Origin: Clostridia bacterium | GTDB taxonomy: Bacteria; Bacillota; Clostridia; Oscillospirales; Acutalibacteraceae | Reading direction: 5' to 3' | Assembly: GCA_017430535.1 (NCBI GenBank) | Contig: JAFRMR010000007.1 | Location: forward strand, 125,817-189,816 | DNA: 64,000 bases | Part shown: one piece after another, positions 25,984 to 33,936 of the stretch | Layout of the letters: each line of letters starts with the position of its first letter | Numbering within the stretch: the first letter of the stretch is position 1 | Program-made: the position numbers and the translations under genes | The notes under the pieces: model-generated | The model's input: only the letters and a program-made list of their open reading frames with translations | Told to the model about the DNA's origin: nothing | The model's database searches: none

Positions 25984-27144
25984 TTGGCAGATAAAAGAGA
26001 TTATTATGAAGTGCTCGGCTTAAGCAAAGGCGCTTCAGATGATGAAATAAAAAGAGCATACAGAAAAAAGGCAAAGGAATATCACCCTGACCTTAATCCG
26101 GATAATCCTGCTGCCGAGGCTAAATTCAAAGAAGTCAACGAGGCCTATGAGGTTTTGTCGGACAGTGAGAAAAAAGCCCGTTACGATCAGTTCGGCCACG
26201 CCGGTGTTGATCCCAATTACGGCGCAGGCGGCCCCGGCGGAGGGTTCGGCGCAGAGGGCTTTGACTTTGATCTGGGCGATATTTTCGGCTCCTTCTTCGG
26301 CGGCGGTTTCGGCGGCTTCGGCGGCCAGAGGTCCAACCCCGCAGGCCCCAGGAGAGGCGAGGATGTGCAGACCCGCATTACCTTATCTTTTGAGGAGGCC
26401 GCAAAGGGCTGCACCAAAAAGGTTGATATCAACCGCGTTGATGAATGCCCGGATTGCCACGGCACAGGCGCAGCCCCAGGCACAGGCGCAAAATCCTGCC
26501 CGGACTGCGGCGGCAGGGGTTATGTAACCGTATCCCAGCGGACCGCTTTCGGCACTATTCAGACTCAGAAGGCCTGCCCCAAGTGCGGCGGCAAGGGTAA
26601 ATATATTGAAACACCCTGCTCAAAATGCCACGGTCAGGGCCGTGTTTCCAAAAAAGTCACCGTTGATGTCAATGTTCCCGCCGGTATTGATGACAGGCAG
26701 ATTTTTGCCGTAAGCGGCGCAGGCAATGCAGGCATTAACGGCGGCCCCAAAGGGGATTTGCGTGTGGGCGTATTTGTAAGGCCCCATCCCTATTTCGGCC
26801 GTGACGGTTATACCGTACTGCTCGAGCATCATATTTCATTTACCCAGGCGGCTCTCGGCGATAAGCAGAGAATCCCCACCCTCTACGGCGATGTTTTTGT
26901 TGATATCCCCGCAGGCACTCAGTCCGGCGAGGAGTTCACCCTCAGAGGCAAGGGAATCCAGATTCTCAACGGCAGGGGAAAGGGAGACCAGAAAATCCGC
27001 ATTATAGTTGATATTCCCAAGAATCTCACCCCCCGCCAGAAAGAGCTTATGATGCAGCTTGAAGCCGAAATGGGCGTCAAAAGAGGCGCCGGCGTAAGCG
27101 GCAAAGATAAAAAAACAAATTTCTTTGATAAATTCAAAACCTGA
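25984..27144 (+). CDS. dnaJ: Chaperone protein DnaJ (Hsp40)
   Basis: A 386-residue type I J-protein. The J domain carries YHPDLNPDN with the DnaK-activating HPD at ~34. A Gly/Phe-rich region follows (~75-110), then four zinc-binding C-x-x-C-x-G-x-G repeats (CPDCHGTG, CPDCGGRG, CPKCGGKG, CSKCHGQG; ~148-218), and the C-terminal substrate domains. It uses a TTG start (LADKRDYYEVLG, read as Met) with GGAG upstream. It is the last gene of the heat-shock operon, before a terminator. Confidence 0.97.
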   Translation: MADKRDYYEVLGLSKGASDDEIKRAYRKKAKEYHPDLNPDNPAAEAKFKEVNEAYEVLSDSEKKARYDQFGHAGVDPNYGAGGPGGGFGAEGFDFDLGDIFGSFFGGGFGGFGGQRSNPAGPRRGEDVQTRITLSFEEAAKGCTKKVDINRVDECPDCHGTGAAPGTGAKSCPDCGGRGYVTVSQRTAFGTIQTQKACPKCGGKGKYIETPCSKCHGQGRVSKKVTVDVNVPAGIDDRQIFAVSGAGNAGINGGPKGDLRVGVFVRPHPYFGRDGYTVLLEHHISFTQAALGDKQRIPTLYGDVFVDIPAGTQSGEEFTLRGKGIQILNGRGKGDQKIRIIVDIPKNLTPRQKELMMQLEAEMGVKRGAGVSGKDKKTNFFDKFKT

Positions 27145-27155
27145 TAAATATACCG

Positions 27156-27185
27156 CAGGGCGTGCTTTTGTGCGCCCTGTTTTTT
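27156..27185 (+). terminator. Terminator of the heat-shock operon
   Basis: 7-bp GC-rich stem CAGGGCG/CGCCCTG with a 10-base loop, followed by T6. Confidence 0.85.
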
Positions 27186-27196
27186 CTGCTGCAAAC

Positions 27197-27226
27197 TGTT
27201 ACCTTTTTCATTTTTTGTTCGTATAA
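27197..27226 (+). promoter_or_regulatory. Candidate ECF-type promoter of the sigma factor gene
   Basis: TGTTAC (27197-27202) and CGTATA (27220-27225) are 17 bases apart, similar to the TGAAAC/CGTATA layout of many ECF promoters and so suggesting autoregulation. The same -10 region also reads TATAAT, but I see no good sigma-A -35 box. Confidence 0.4.
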
Positions 27227-27231
27227 TAGGT

Positions 27232-27260
27232 GAAAGAACAAATGAAAACTTCGTTCTTTC
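27232..27260 (+). promoter_or_regulatory. Inverted repeat in the sigma factor leader
   Basis: Perfect 8-bp inverted repeat GAAAGAAC / GTTCTTTC separated by 13 bases, between the promoter and the ribosome binding site. It may be an operator or an mRNA hairpin. Confidence 0.45.
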
Positions 27261-27275
27261 GGAAAGGAGAAGCCT

Positions 27276-27830
27276 ATGGATAACGGTGCAAGTAGCTACC
27301 GCCGTTTTCTTGATGGTGATAATTCAGGCCTTGCAAAACTGATAGAAGAGTACCGTATGCCTTTACAGATGTTTATTCTTTCTTTTACCGGCAGTAATGA
27401 AACCGCTGAAGAAGCGACAATTGAAACATTTGTTAAGCTTGCAACAAAAAAACCGAAATACAGCGGTAAGGCATCATTCAAAACCTGGTTGTTCAGGATA
27501 GGCCGTAATACTGCTTTGGATTTTATCAGAAAAACTTCAAAATATAATTTTGCAGATATTGAGGAGATACCTGAAGCCGAATCCTGTGTTCCGTCACCTG
27601 AAGAACAGTATCTTAAGGATGAAAGGGACAAATCTCTTTATTTATCAATGAAAAAAATAAAGCAGGAATACTATACGGTATTGTGGCTTATGTATTTTGA
27701 AGAGCTGCGGATTAAGGAAATCGCTGTGATAATGAATAAAAGCGAAGGCAATACAAAGGTTCTTCTGAGCAGAGCCCGTGAGGCACTGAAGGTTCAGCTT
27801 GGAAAGGATGGTTTTGATTATGAAAACTGA
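27276..27830 (+). CDS. ECF-family RNA polymerase sigma factor
   Basis: The 184-residue protein has the two sigma-70 regions that define the ECF group: region 2 (LIEEYRMPLQMFILSFTGSN ... SFKTWLFRIGRNTALDFIRK, ~18-85) and region 4 (YYTVLWLMYFEELRIKEIAV, then MNKSEGNTKVLLSRAREALK, ~130-172). It directs RNA polymerase to a small regulon, probably a cell-envelope stress response. The next gene overlaps its end and encodes a single-span membrane protein with a short cytoplasmic N-terminus, the usual sigma/anti-sigma arrangement. GGAG lies 7 bases before the ATG. Confidence 0.9.
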   Translation: MDNGASSYRRFLDGDNSGLAKLIEEYRMPLQMFILSFTGSNETAEEATIETFVKLATKKPKYSGKASFKTWLFRIGRNTALDFIRKTSKYNFADIEEIPEAESCVPSPEEQYLKDERDKSLYLSMKKIKQEYYTVLWLMYFEELRIKEIAVIMNKSEGNTKVLLSRAREALKVQLGKDGFDYEN

Positions 27831-28812
27831 CGGCGAAATTTTTGAAATTGTTTTGGAAAGAAAAAAAGAATACGATTTGCATAAAAAAGAGGTTAGCAGG
27901 CGTGTTGCCGGCCTGAGCGCGGGTATAATTGCGTTTGCCGTGTGTATAACCGCAGGCGTTATGGCAAACAGAAACACCGTTACAGAGTCAGAGGGCGGTT
28001 TGGGCAACCGGTCGTCACCGGAGTCGGGCGGCGTTTCCGGATTTACAGAGGAGCAAACTGCGGTAACATATCCCGCTGAGGCTCATACTGTTCACGATAT
28101 TCTGTCTGCCGATGAATATACAGGTAAGGAAATGCAGACGACCGGGAAAATATATTCAGGAGCGAATATCGGCCCTGGCAGCGATGAAATGCCAGAACCC
28201 ACGCAGGTTCCGTCCACAGAAAGCGAAAAGGATGCTTCCGGGGGTATATACGGTGGTGATTCACCCTCCGGCGGCGTAATGATTCCCGCTGTTCCTTCAG
28301 TTGTCGGGGCAAAGTCCGGTGTTGCGGAAACCGGAGAAAAAATAACAGATGCCGAGGCAAAAGAATACCTTGAAAAAAATAAGACCTCTATCGCTTCCTC
28401 GCTTTCTGCCAGCGGTGTCCCTGCGGAAAACCTTACTTTTTCCGAAAAAGGGTACAGCCATGTATCCTATGACGGTACCGAAGGAAAACAGCTTGAGGTA
28501 AGGGAGAATTTCAGAGATTACCTTGCGTATAATAACGGTAAGCTTGTTGCGATAATTACCGTAACCAAAGATAACGGTCGGCTTTCCTCCACTCCCGCCT
28601 TCGGAGGACCGTGGTTTGATGATTATAACAACTTTCTGCAGACCCATAAGGGCGAAAAGTTGCTTTATGTTTATGCGGGCTTTATGGAAATAATCATTAC
28701 CCCGGATAATAAGTGCTATAACCCTCAGGGCTCGGATGTCTCCGATTATTTGCAGGGCGTTGATAATCCCTATGAGTATTTCTACACCGAATCCGCAACA
28801 TATGTTCCTTGA
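27820..28812 (+). CDS. Single-span membrane protein, probable anti-sigma partner
   Basis: A 330-residue protein beginning with ~28 charged cytoplasmic residues, one transmembrane helix (VAGLSAGIIAFAVCITAGVM, ~30-49), then a long extracytoplasmic region: a Ser/Gly/Pro/Glu-rich disordered linker (50-165) and a compact domain (~170-325, YGSHVSY-like and TVTKDNGRLSSTPAFGGPWF). I place the start at ATG 27820, inside the last 11 bases of the sigma gene. Position and topology suggest an anti-sigma factor with an external sensor domain. No zinc-binding anti-sigma motif (H-x3-C-x2-C) is present, so this role is inference. Confidence 0.65.
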   Translation: MKTDGEIFEIVLERKKEYDLHKKEVSRRVAGLSAGIIAFAVCITAGVMANRNTVTESEGGLGNRSSPESGGVSGFTEEQTAVTYPAEAHTVHDILSADEYTGKEMQTTGKIYSGANIGPGSDEMPEPTQVPSTESEKDASGGIYGGDSPSGGVMIPAVPSVVGAKSGVAETGEKITDAEAKEYLEKNKTSIASSLSASGVPAENLTFSEKGYSHVSYDGTEGKQLEVRENFRDYLAYNNGKLVAIITVTKDNGRLSSTPAFGGPWFDDYNNFLQTHKGEKLLYVYAGFMEIIITPDNKCYNPQGSDVSDYLQGVDNPYEYFYTESATYVP

Positions 28813-28874
28813 TTATACCGGACCTCTGCGACACTTTATCCAACGTCCGCAGTCTGTCATCCGGTACCCCAAAT

Positions 28875-28903
28875 ACCATCCGTTTTTCGGGTGGTAATTT
28901 TTT
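28875..28903 (+). terminator. Terminator after the sigma/anti-sigma pair
   Basis: 8-bp stem with one G-T pair (ACCATCCG with CGGGTGGT), a T5 loop, then AA and T6. Confidence 0.75.
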
Positions 28904-28912
28904 CTTGTATCA

Positions 28913-28940
28913 TTGACTTTACATTATATGTTGCTATAAT
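28913..28940 (+). promoter_or_regulatory. Promoter of the fourth phosphoesterase gene
   Basis: TTGACT (28913-28918) and perfect TATAAT (28935-28940), 16 bases apart, with a TG extension before the -10 box. Confidence 0.85.
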
Positions 28941-28976
28941 TATTTTGTAATCCTCTTTTTGAAAGGAGCTATATAA

Positions 28977-30167
28977 ATGAAAAAACTCATCTCCGTCTGT
29001 CTTGTGCTTGCCATGCTTGCAGGCGCGCTTGTTATTGCAAACGGCGCAACGGCAGAGAAAAAACTGCAGTTCAATAAGGACGGCAAATTCACAATCATCA
29101 ACCTTTGCGACTGCCAGGACGGTTATCCCGCAGATCAGAGAATGTTCACCTTTATTTATAAGGTTATTGATACATATCATCCCGACCTTGTTATTCTTGG
29201 CGGCGATAATACCGTAGGCCCCCAGGAAACAAAAGAACAGGCTGTTGAAGAGCTTGTGAAACCTTTTGTTGAAACCGGCACATATTTTACCATGGTTTTC
29301 GGCAACCACGATCATCAGCAGGGCTGGTCAAATTATGAGCTTTTTGACCTTTATGTAAGGTACGGCGGCGAATACTTCCTCGGCAGCAACGAGCTTGACC
29401 CGGTGGATTCCCGCAAGGCAGGCACCCACTGGCTTCCCGTTTATTCTTCATCCGATGCCGAAAAAGTAGCTTATGCTCTCTATATGTTTGATTCCGGCAA
29501 CTATGTTTATGATGATAAGGGCGAGGAGTTGGGCTACGGCTGCGTTGAACCTTATCAGATAGAATGGTATAAGGGCGTAAGGGATTCTCTTAAAGAGGAG
29601 ACCGGCGCTTATGTGCCCTCAATGGCTTTTCAGCATATTATTGTAGGCGATGTTTACGATTATCTTTATTACAAATCTCCCGTTGATTTAGGCGACCTCG
29701 GCAGAAGCTTTTACGGCAACTATTATACCTTTGTGCCCAAAACACAGAACTTTACCGGCTTTTTAAGTGAGCCGCCCTGCCCGGGTTATTATAACTACGG
29801 CCAGCTTGACGCTATGGCAGAAAAAGGCGATACCAAAGCCATATTCTCCGGCCACGATCACACAAATTCCTTTGATGTTGAAATCAAGGGCGTTCATGTT
29901 ATCAATACCCCGGCTTGCACTTATAATTCTTACAGCGATGAACTTAACCACGGCTGCCGCCTTATTGTGCTTGATGAAAAAACCGGCGGATATGAAACAG
30001 AGGTTGTTACCATAAACGGCTTTGTGCTCAATGACAGCGCCTATGCCGAAAAGATGCAGATAAATACCGCCACCGCTTCATTTTATGAAACTGTGGGTCC
30101 GGCGCTTATCTCCCTTGCAAAAGCCCTTTCCGTATTCGGAACGGTTCTTGATTTGTTTGTAAAATAA
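28977..30167 (+). CDS. Secreted calcineurin-like metallophosphoesterase
   Basis: A 396-residue exported protein (signal peptide ending near ATAEKK, ~27). The first metal site reads LCDCQDG (~42), where most relatives have D-x-H: the second ligand position is Cys or Gln. The other motifs are present: GGDNTVG (~75), FGNHDHQQG (~104), FQHI (~220) and SGHDHTN (~290). This pattern resembles the Icc/PhoD-like 'purple acid phosphatase 29-like' subgroup, where the first motif also varies. AAAGGAG precedes the ATG. A GH43 gene follows 47 bases later behind a strong hairpin. Confidence 0.8.
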   Translation: MKKLISVCLVLAMLAGALVIANGATAEKKLQFNKDGKFTIINLCDCQDGYPADQRMFTFIYKVIDTYHPDLVILGGDNTVGPQETKEQAVEELVKPFVETGTYFTMVFGNHDHQQGWSNYELFDLYVRYGGEYFLGSNELDPVDSRKAGTHWLPVYSSSDAEKVAYALYMFDSGNYVYDDKGEELGYGCVEPYQIEWYKGVRDSLKEETGAYVPSMAFQHIIVGDVYDYLYYKSPVDLGDLGRSFYGNYYTFVPKTQNFTGFLSEPPCPGYYNYGQLDAMAEKGDTKAIFSGHDHTNSFDVEIKGVHVINTPACTYNSYSDELNHGCRLIVLDEKTGGYETEVVTINGFVLNDSAYAEKMQINTATASFYETVGPALISLAKALSVFGTVLDLFVK

Positions 30168-30176
30168 TAACTCATT

Positions 30177-30202
30177 GGGCGAAAACAGAAATGTTTTCGC
30201 CC
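30177..30202 (+). repeat. Intercistronic hairpin before the GH43 ribosome binding site
   Basis: Perfect 10-bp stem GGGCGAAAAC/GTTTTCGCCC with a 6-base loop. It ends three bases before GGAGG and has no T tract, so it may stabilise or separate the mRNA rather than end it. Confidence 0.6.
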
Positions 30203-30214
30203 TTGGAGGTTTAT

Positions 30215-31156
30215 ATGCAGTTATTGGAAGTTAAAAAAGATAATTACATAGGTCAGGCAGATCCCTTCATCCTTGAATCCGGCGGCAGATTTTATATCTA
30301 CACAACCGGGGATGACGGAATTTACGCTTATTCATCGGATGAGCTCCTTTCCGGCTGGAAGTTTGAGGGTATGGTGTTTACCTTCCCTGATGTCCGTGAC
30401 TTCTGGGCGCCCAGCGTAATTGAGCTGGACGGTAAGTTTTATATGTATTGCTCATTTGAGTTTTACGGCGATACTCCCGATAAAGGCGGCCACAGGCAGA
30501 CTATGCATGTTTCCGTTTCTGATAACCCTCTGGGGCCTTTCACCGGGGCAAAGCAGCTGCTTCATCCCTTTTCCATTGATTCTCATGTTGTGAAAAATGA
30601 ATCCGGTCTGTTCATTTTCTATTCCACCAATAATTTTGAGTGGGAAAGGCCCGGCACCCATATTGTGGTTGACCGCCTGCTTGACCCCTTTACCGCCGCA
30701 GGGAAGCCGGTTACTCTTGTGGTACCCACTCTTGATGAAGAAATCTATATGCGTGACAGATATGTTAAAGGAACTCACTGGCACACAATAGAGGGCGCCT
30801 TCTATTTCAGGGAAGGGGACTGGCATTATCTTATGTACAGCGGCTCCTGCTATCAGAATGAGCACTATTTTATCGGATATGCCCGGGCAAAAACAGATGA
30901 AACGGATCTTACAAAGATAAAGTTTGAAAAATACCCGGATGATAAAACTTATGCCCCCGTATTCTGCTCCAACGAATGGGAAGAAGGCGCGGGACACCAC
31001 TCTATGATTAAATACAAGGGTGAGTGGTACGCGGTTTATCACGCCAGAAACCGTGAATTTGACGGCCTTGACGGGGACCGCAGAAACGCAAGGATCTGTA
31101 AAATGAAGGTTGATGACGGAATTATAACCGCTCTGAGGAAACCGGACAGAATATGA
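30215..31156 (+). CDS. Glycoside hydrolase family 43 protein (arabinosidase/xylosidase type)
   Basis: The 313-residue protein has the five-bladed beta-propeller pattern of GH43: GQADPFIL (~13, general-base Asp), FWAPSVIELDGKFYMYCSF (~68), FSIDSHVV (~118, Asp that tunes the acid) and HTIEGAFYFREGDWHYLMYSG (~190, acid Glu). These enzymes release arabinose or xylose from plant polysaccharides; linkage cannot be predicted. It has no signal peptide, so it probably cuts imported oligosaccharides. I start at ATG 30215 with GGAGG nearby, not the upstream in-frame ATG inside the hairpin. It is likely cotranscribed with the phosphoesterase gene. Confidence 0.88.
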   Translation: MQLLEVKKDNYIGQADPFILESGGRFYIYTTGDDGIYAYSSDELLSGWKFEGMVFTFPDVRDFWAPSVIELDGKFYMYCSFEFYGDTPDKGGHRQTMHVSVSDNPLGPFTGAKQLLHPFSIDSHVVKNESGLFIFYSTNNFEWERPGTHIVVDRLLDPFTAAGKPVTLVVPTLDEEIYMRDRYVKGTHWHTIEGAFYFREGDWHYLMYSGSCYQNEHYFIGYARAKTDETDLTKIKFEKYPDDKTYAPVFCSNEWEEGAGHHSMIKYKGEWYAVYHARNREFDGLDGDRRNARICKMKVDDGIITALRKPDRI

Positions 31157-31202
31157 ACAATATGTAAATTCTACAAAAAATCAAAAAAATGTGAAAAAAT
31201 AC

Positions 31203-31231
31203 TTGACAATATAAACAAACGGTGCTATATT
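31203..31231 (+). promoter_or_regulatory. Strong promoter of the orphan structured transcript
   Basis: Perfect TTGACA (31203-31208) and TATATT (31226-31231), 17 bases apart. No long ORF follows on this strand before the terminator at 31591. Confidence 0.85.
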
Positions 31232-31237
31232 ATAGTT

Positions 31238-31620
31238 GAAGTTAAGGTTGGTAGTTTTCCAAGGGTTGTGGTTGGAGTTACACCAATTTATCAAGAAAAG
31301 GGGGCGATTCCATTGGTAACAGTTTACAGTGGTTTCGCACCGGCTCAGCTCAGTAAATAATGCCGGCTGTCCGCAAGGAGCCGGGATGTTCCAAGGGGAA
31401 CAAAAAATGAGCGGCTGCTGCGAAACAAAAGGTTTACAATTGAATAGTATAAAAGTTTTAAAAAAAGGATACGTGAATTCCGATGTACAGTTTATTCTGA
31501 AATAAGTATTATGAAAGCAGTGATTCCATTGTTCGGTTTATCCTAGTTTCGTAATAGTTCAGAGGTTTTTTGTACGAAATATAAAACTTTACCGGCGCCT
31601 GTAAAAAGGCGCCGGTTTTT
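31238..31620 (+). ncRNA. Orphan structured RNA of about 380 nt, family not recognised
   Basis: The stretch between the GH43 gene and the convergent ECF gene forms a complete transcription unit: promoter at 31203-31231, terminator at 31591-31620, no normal ORF. Visible structure: two similar hairpins TTGG-N7-CCAA (31248-31262 and 31272-31286); an 8-bp stem GTTTCGCA (31332-31339) with TGCGAAAC (31419-31426) enclosing CCGGCTC/GAGCCGG (31340-31346/31378-31384) and TGTTCC-AAGG-GGAACA (31387-31402); and TTTCGTA/TACGAAA (31547-31553/31573-31579). GATTCCATTG occurs twice (31306, 31522). Short ORFs with GGGGG- or GGAG-like sites lie inside, so a peptide product is possible. It lacks the tmRNA tRNA-like end and the RNase P core GAGGAAAGTCC. 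Confidence 0.6.
31591..31620 (+). terminator. Terminator of the orphan structured transcript
   Basis: 9-bp perfect GC-rich stem ACCGGCGCC/GGCGCCGGT with an 8-base loop, then T5. Confidence 0.88.
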
Positions 31621-31627
31621 CTTTTTG

Positions 31628-32317
31628 TTAAACACCGTATTTTATTTTTATTCTGCCTAATTTTTCGCTGAACGGTTTTGCCAGCAGGAAGGCGAAAACA
31701 GCATTTGATACGGCATATATTGCCGTGTAGGGCAGTGCCGTGGTTATTGCCGCAAGGTATGCCTTGAGGTTAAATGAGTTGTAAGCCCATATTACAGTCC
31801 ATATATCCATTATTGCGGAGTAAACTATGCCTGCAAAAAATGAGTAAACGCACATTTTTACCCTGCTGCCCATAAGCTGCTTTGATAAAAGCCCTGCAAA
31901 GGTGCCTATAAGCCCCCAGGCGAACATCTGGAAGGGAGTCCATACCCCCATGCCGGCAAACAGGTTTGATGTCAGTGCGGAGAAGGCACCGACCGCAAAG
32001 CCCGCTTCGCTGCCGAGGTAAACGGCAGCCAGCACCGTAATTGCCGTTACGGGATTTACACCCGGCAAAGGGGAGCATATAACCCTGCCTATTGAGGCAA
32101 TGGCAATAAATGCAGCGCATAGCACCAGTCGGCGGGTGCCTGTTTTTTTCTGCTCAAAACCGCAGGCAAAAAGAATCAGGGTAAATAGGGCGGTTGCCAT
32201 TATTATATAAGAGTAGCTTCTGTCCCTGAATACAAAAGCACCGGAAATCACAATAAGCGGAATGATAAGGAAGGGGATTGCTTTTGAAAAAACAGATTTT
32301 ATGCCGCTTAAGGTCAC
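31628..32317 (-). CDS. ECF transporter S component, probably for a corrinoid
   Basis: This 229-residue membrane protein has about seven to eight helices: two N-terminal hydrophobic segments, then a core like vitamin-binding S components, with PLPGVNPVTAITVLAAVYLGSEAG (split around ~82-105) and WTPFQMFAWGLIGTFAGLL (~125-143). The S component captures the vitamin and docks on EcfT. Riboswitch control of the operon points to cobalamin or a precursor (compare CbrT), an inference from context. Its start overlaps the EcfA stop by four bases, and it is the last gene of the operon. Confidence 0.82.
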   Translation of the reverse strand: MTLSGIKSVFSKAIPFLIIPLIVISGAFVFRDRSYSYIIMATALFTLILFACGFEQKKTGTRRLVLCAAFIAIASIGRVICSPLPGVNPVTAITVLAAVYLGSEAGFAVGAFSALTSNLFAGMGVWTPFQMFAWGLIGTFAGLLSKQLMGSRVKMCVYSFFAGIVYSAIMDIWTVIWAYNSFNLKAYLAAITTALPYTAIYAVSNAVFAFLLAKPFSEKLGRIKIKYGV

Positions 32318-33936
32318 CGGCTCCGGTCCTCCGGTTTAATATATTTTGCCAGGTCGTTATCGGTTATTATTCCTTCAGCGTAATCCCTTGTTATCTTGCT
32401 TATTGATGTTGTGTAATATATGTTTTCCGAGAAAAATTCCCGGGGCTTATCTGTGCAGGTAACGGCCCCTCTGAAAAACATTGCTGCTCTGTCTGCGCAA
32501 AGTGCGGCAAATTCCACATCGTGGGTTACCGCAATAATTGTTATGCCATCTTCTTTAAGCTTTTTCAGCACTTCGCATATATCCCGTTTAGCCTTCGGGT
32601 CAAGCCCTTTTGTAGGCTCGTCAAGCAGCAGTATTTCCGGCTTTGATGCCATCACTTTGGCAATGGCCGCCATCTGCCTCTCGCCGCCGCTTAAATCGTA
32701 TGGGTGTATATCCGCCGCATAAGAAAGATCAAAGGGAATATCTTTGAAATCTATACCGGATTCTTCCATTTCCTCACGCAGAGTGTTTTTCATAAACAGT
32801 ATTTCCGGGTTCTGGGGCAGATAAGAAATAACTCCGCCGTAGAGCTCGCTGTTTTTGTATTTTTTTATATCTTTGCCGAATAGGCGGATTTTTCCGCTGT
32901 AAGGGGTAAGAAGCCCTGCGGCACAGCAAAGCATGGTTGTTTTTCCGCTGCCGTTTGCTCCCAGTATACACAGTATTTCGTTTTTATATGCGGTTATATC
33001 CGTGCCTCTGAGCACATCGTCGCTGTCTTTATCATATCTGAAATATACTTTTTTGAATTCAACAGCCGGCTCTTTTTCTGCTTTATCATCAGATGCTTTT
33101 TCTTCAGTAAACAAAGGCAGGGTATTTTTTTTCAGGTATGTCCGTCCTTCTGTTACGCTGAGGGGGCAGGGGCCTTCGCCGCCCAGCAGGCTGTAAAGCC
33201 TTGCGCTTCCCGGCAGATAAGGTAGCATTTTACTGTCTTTCAGAAGCTTTTCCGCCGTTTCTCTTACAGGGCCGTATGCTTTTATTTCTCCGCCGTCAAT
33301 AGCACAGATTTTGCTGCACAGCGGTATTACATTTTCAAGCCGGTGCTCGGAAATTATTATTGTTACGCCGCTTTCGCTGTTCAGCTTTTTCAGCGCATTT
33401 AAAAACTCGTTTGCAGATATGGGGTCAAGCTGTGATGTGGGTTCATCCAGAATTATTACTTCCGGGTCAAGGGCGGCAATGCTGGCAAGGGCAACAAGCT
33501 GCTTCTGCCCCCCGGATATCTCCGAGGTTTTGCTTTCAAATATTCCGTCAATTCCGAAATAAGCCGATACCTCAGCCATTCTCCGGCTCATAAGCCCCTG
33601 GCTGTAATTCAGGTTTTCCATGCCAAAAGCAATCTCGTGCCATACCTTGTCCGTAACAGTCTGATGTTCTGTTGACTGCTGCACAAAGCCTATGGCGGAG
33701 CTTTCAGCCTGGGAAAGCTCTTTTATTTCTTTTCCGCCGAATAGTATACTGCCTTCTGTTTCTCCCAGGGGTGAAAGCTCGGGCTTCAGCAATCTGAGCA
33801 GTGTTGTTTTGCCGCTGCCGGTGGGGCCGAAAAGCGCAACAAAATCACCCTGTTCCACGCTCAGGTTTATGTTCTTTATTGTTTCTGAGCAACCGGGGTA
33901 TGAGAAGGAGAGATTTTTGATTTCAATAAGCGCCAT
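32314..33936 (-). CDS. ecfA: ECF transporter ATPase, two fused ABC domains (EcfA1-EcfA2)
   Basis: The 540-residue protein contains two complete ABC ATPase domains. Domain 1: Walker A GPTGSGKTT (~36-44), signature SGGQKQ (~142), Walker B VIILDEP (~160). Domain 2: Walker A GANGSGKTT (~327), signature LSGGERQM (~420) and ILLLDEPTKGLDP (~442). EcfA1 and EcfA2 are usually separate genes; a fusion makes the heterodimer in one chain. It energises the transporter with EcfT. It starts 61 bases before the end of ecfT and overlaps the S-component gene by four bases. Confidence 0.92.
   Translation of the reverse strand: MALIEIKNLSFSYPGCSETIKNINLSVEQGDFVALFGPTGSGKTTLLRLLKPELSPLGETEGSILFGGKEIKELSQAESSAIGFVQQSTEHQTVTDKVWHEIAFGMENLNYSQGLMSRRMAEVSAYFGIDGIFESKTSEISGGQKQLVALASIAALDPEVIILDEPTSQLDPISANEFLNALKKLNSESGVTIIISEHRLENVIPLCSKICAIDGGEIKAYGPVRETAEKLLKDSKMLPYLPGSARLYSLLGGEGPCPLSVTEGRTYLKKNTLPLFTEEKASDDKAEKEPAVEFKKVYFRYDKDSDDVLRGTDITAYKNEILCILGANGSGKTTMLCCAAGLLTPYSGKIRLFGKDIKKYKNSELYGGVISYLPQNPEILFMKNTLREEMEESGIDFKDIPFDLSYAADIHPYDLSGGERQMAAIAKVMASKPEILLLDEPTKGLDPKAKRDICEVLKKLKEDGITIIAVTHDVEFAALCADRAAMFFRGAVTCTDKPREFFSENIYYTTSISKITRDYAEGIITDNDLAKYIKPEDRSR

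Noticed and set aside
31238-31620. tmRNA or RNase P RNA as explanation of the structured transcript
   Set aside because: There is no tRNA-like acceptor end with T-loop and CCA, no GAGGAAAGTCC core, and the terminal stems do not match either RNA.
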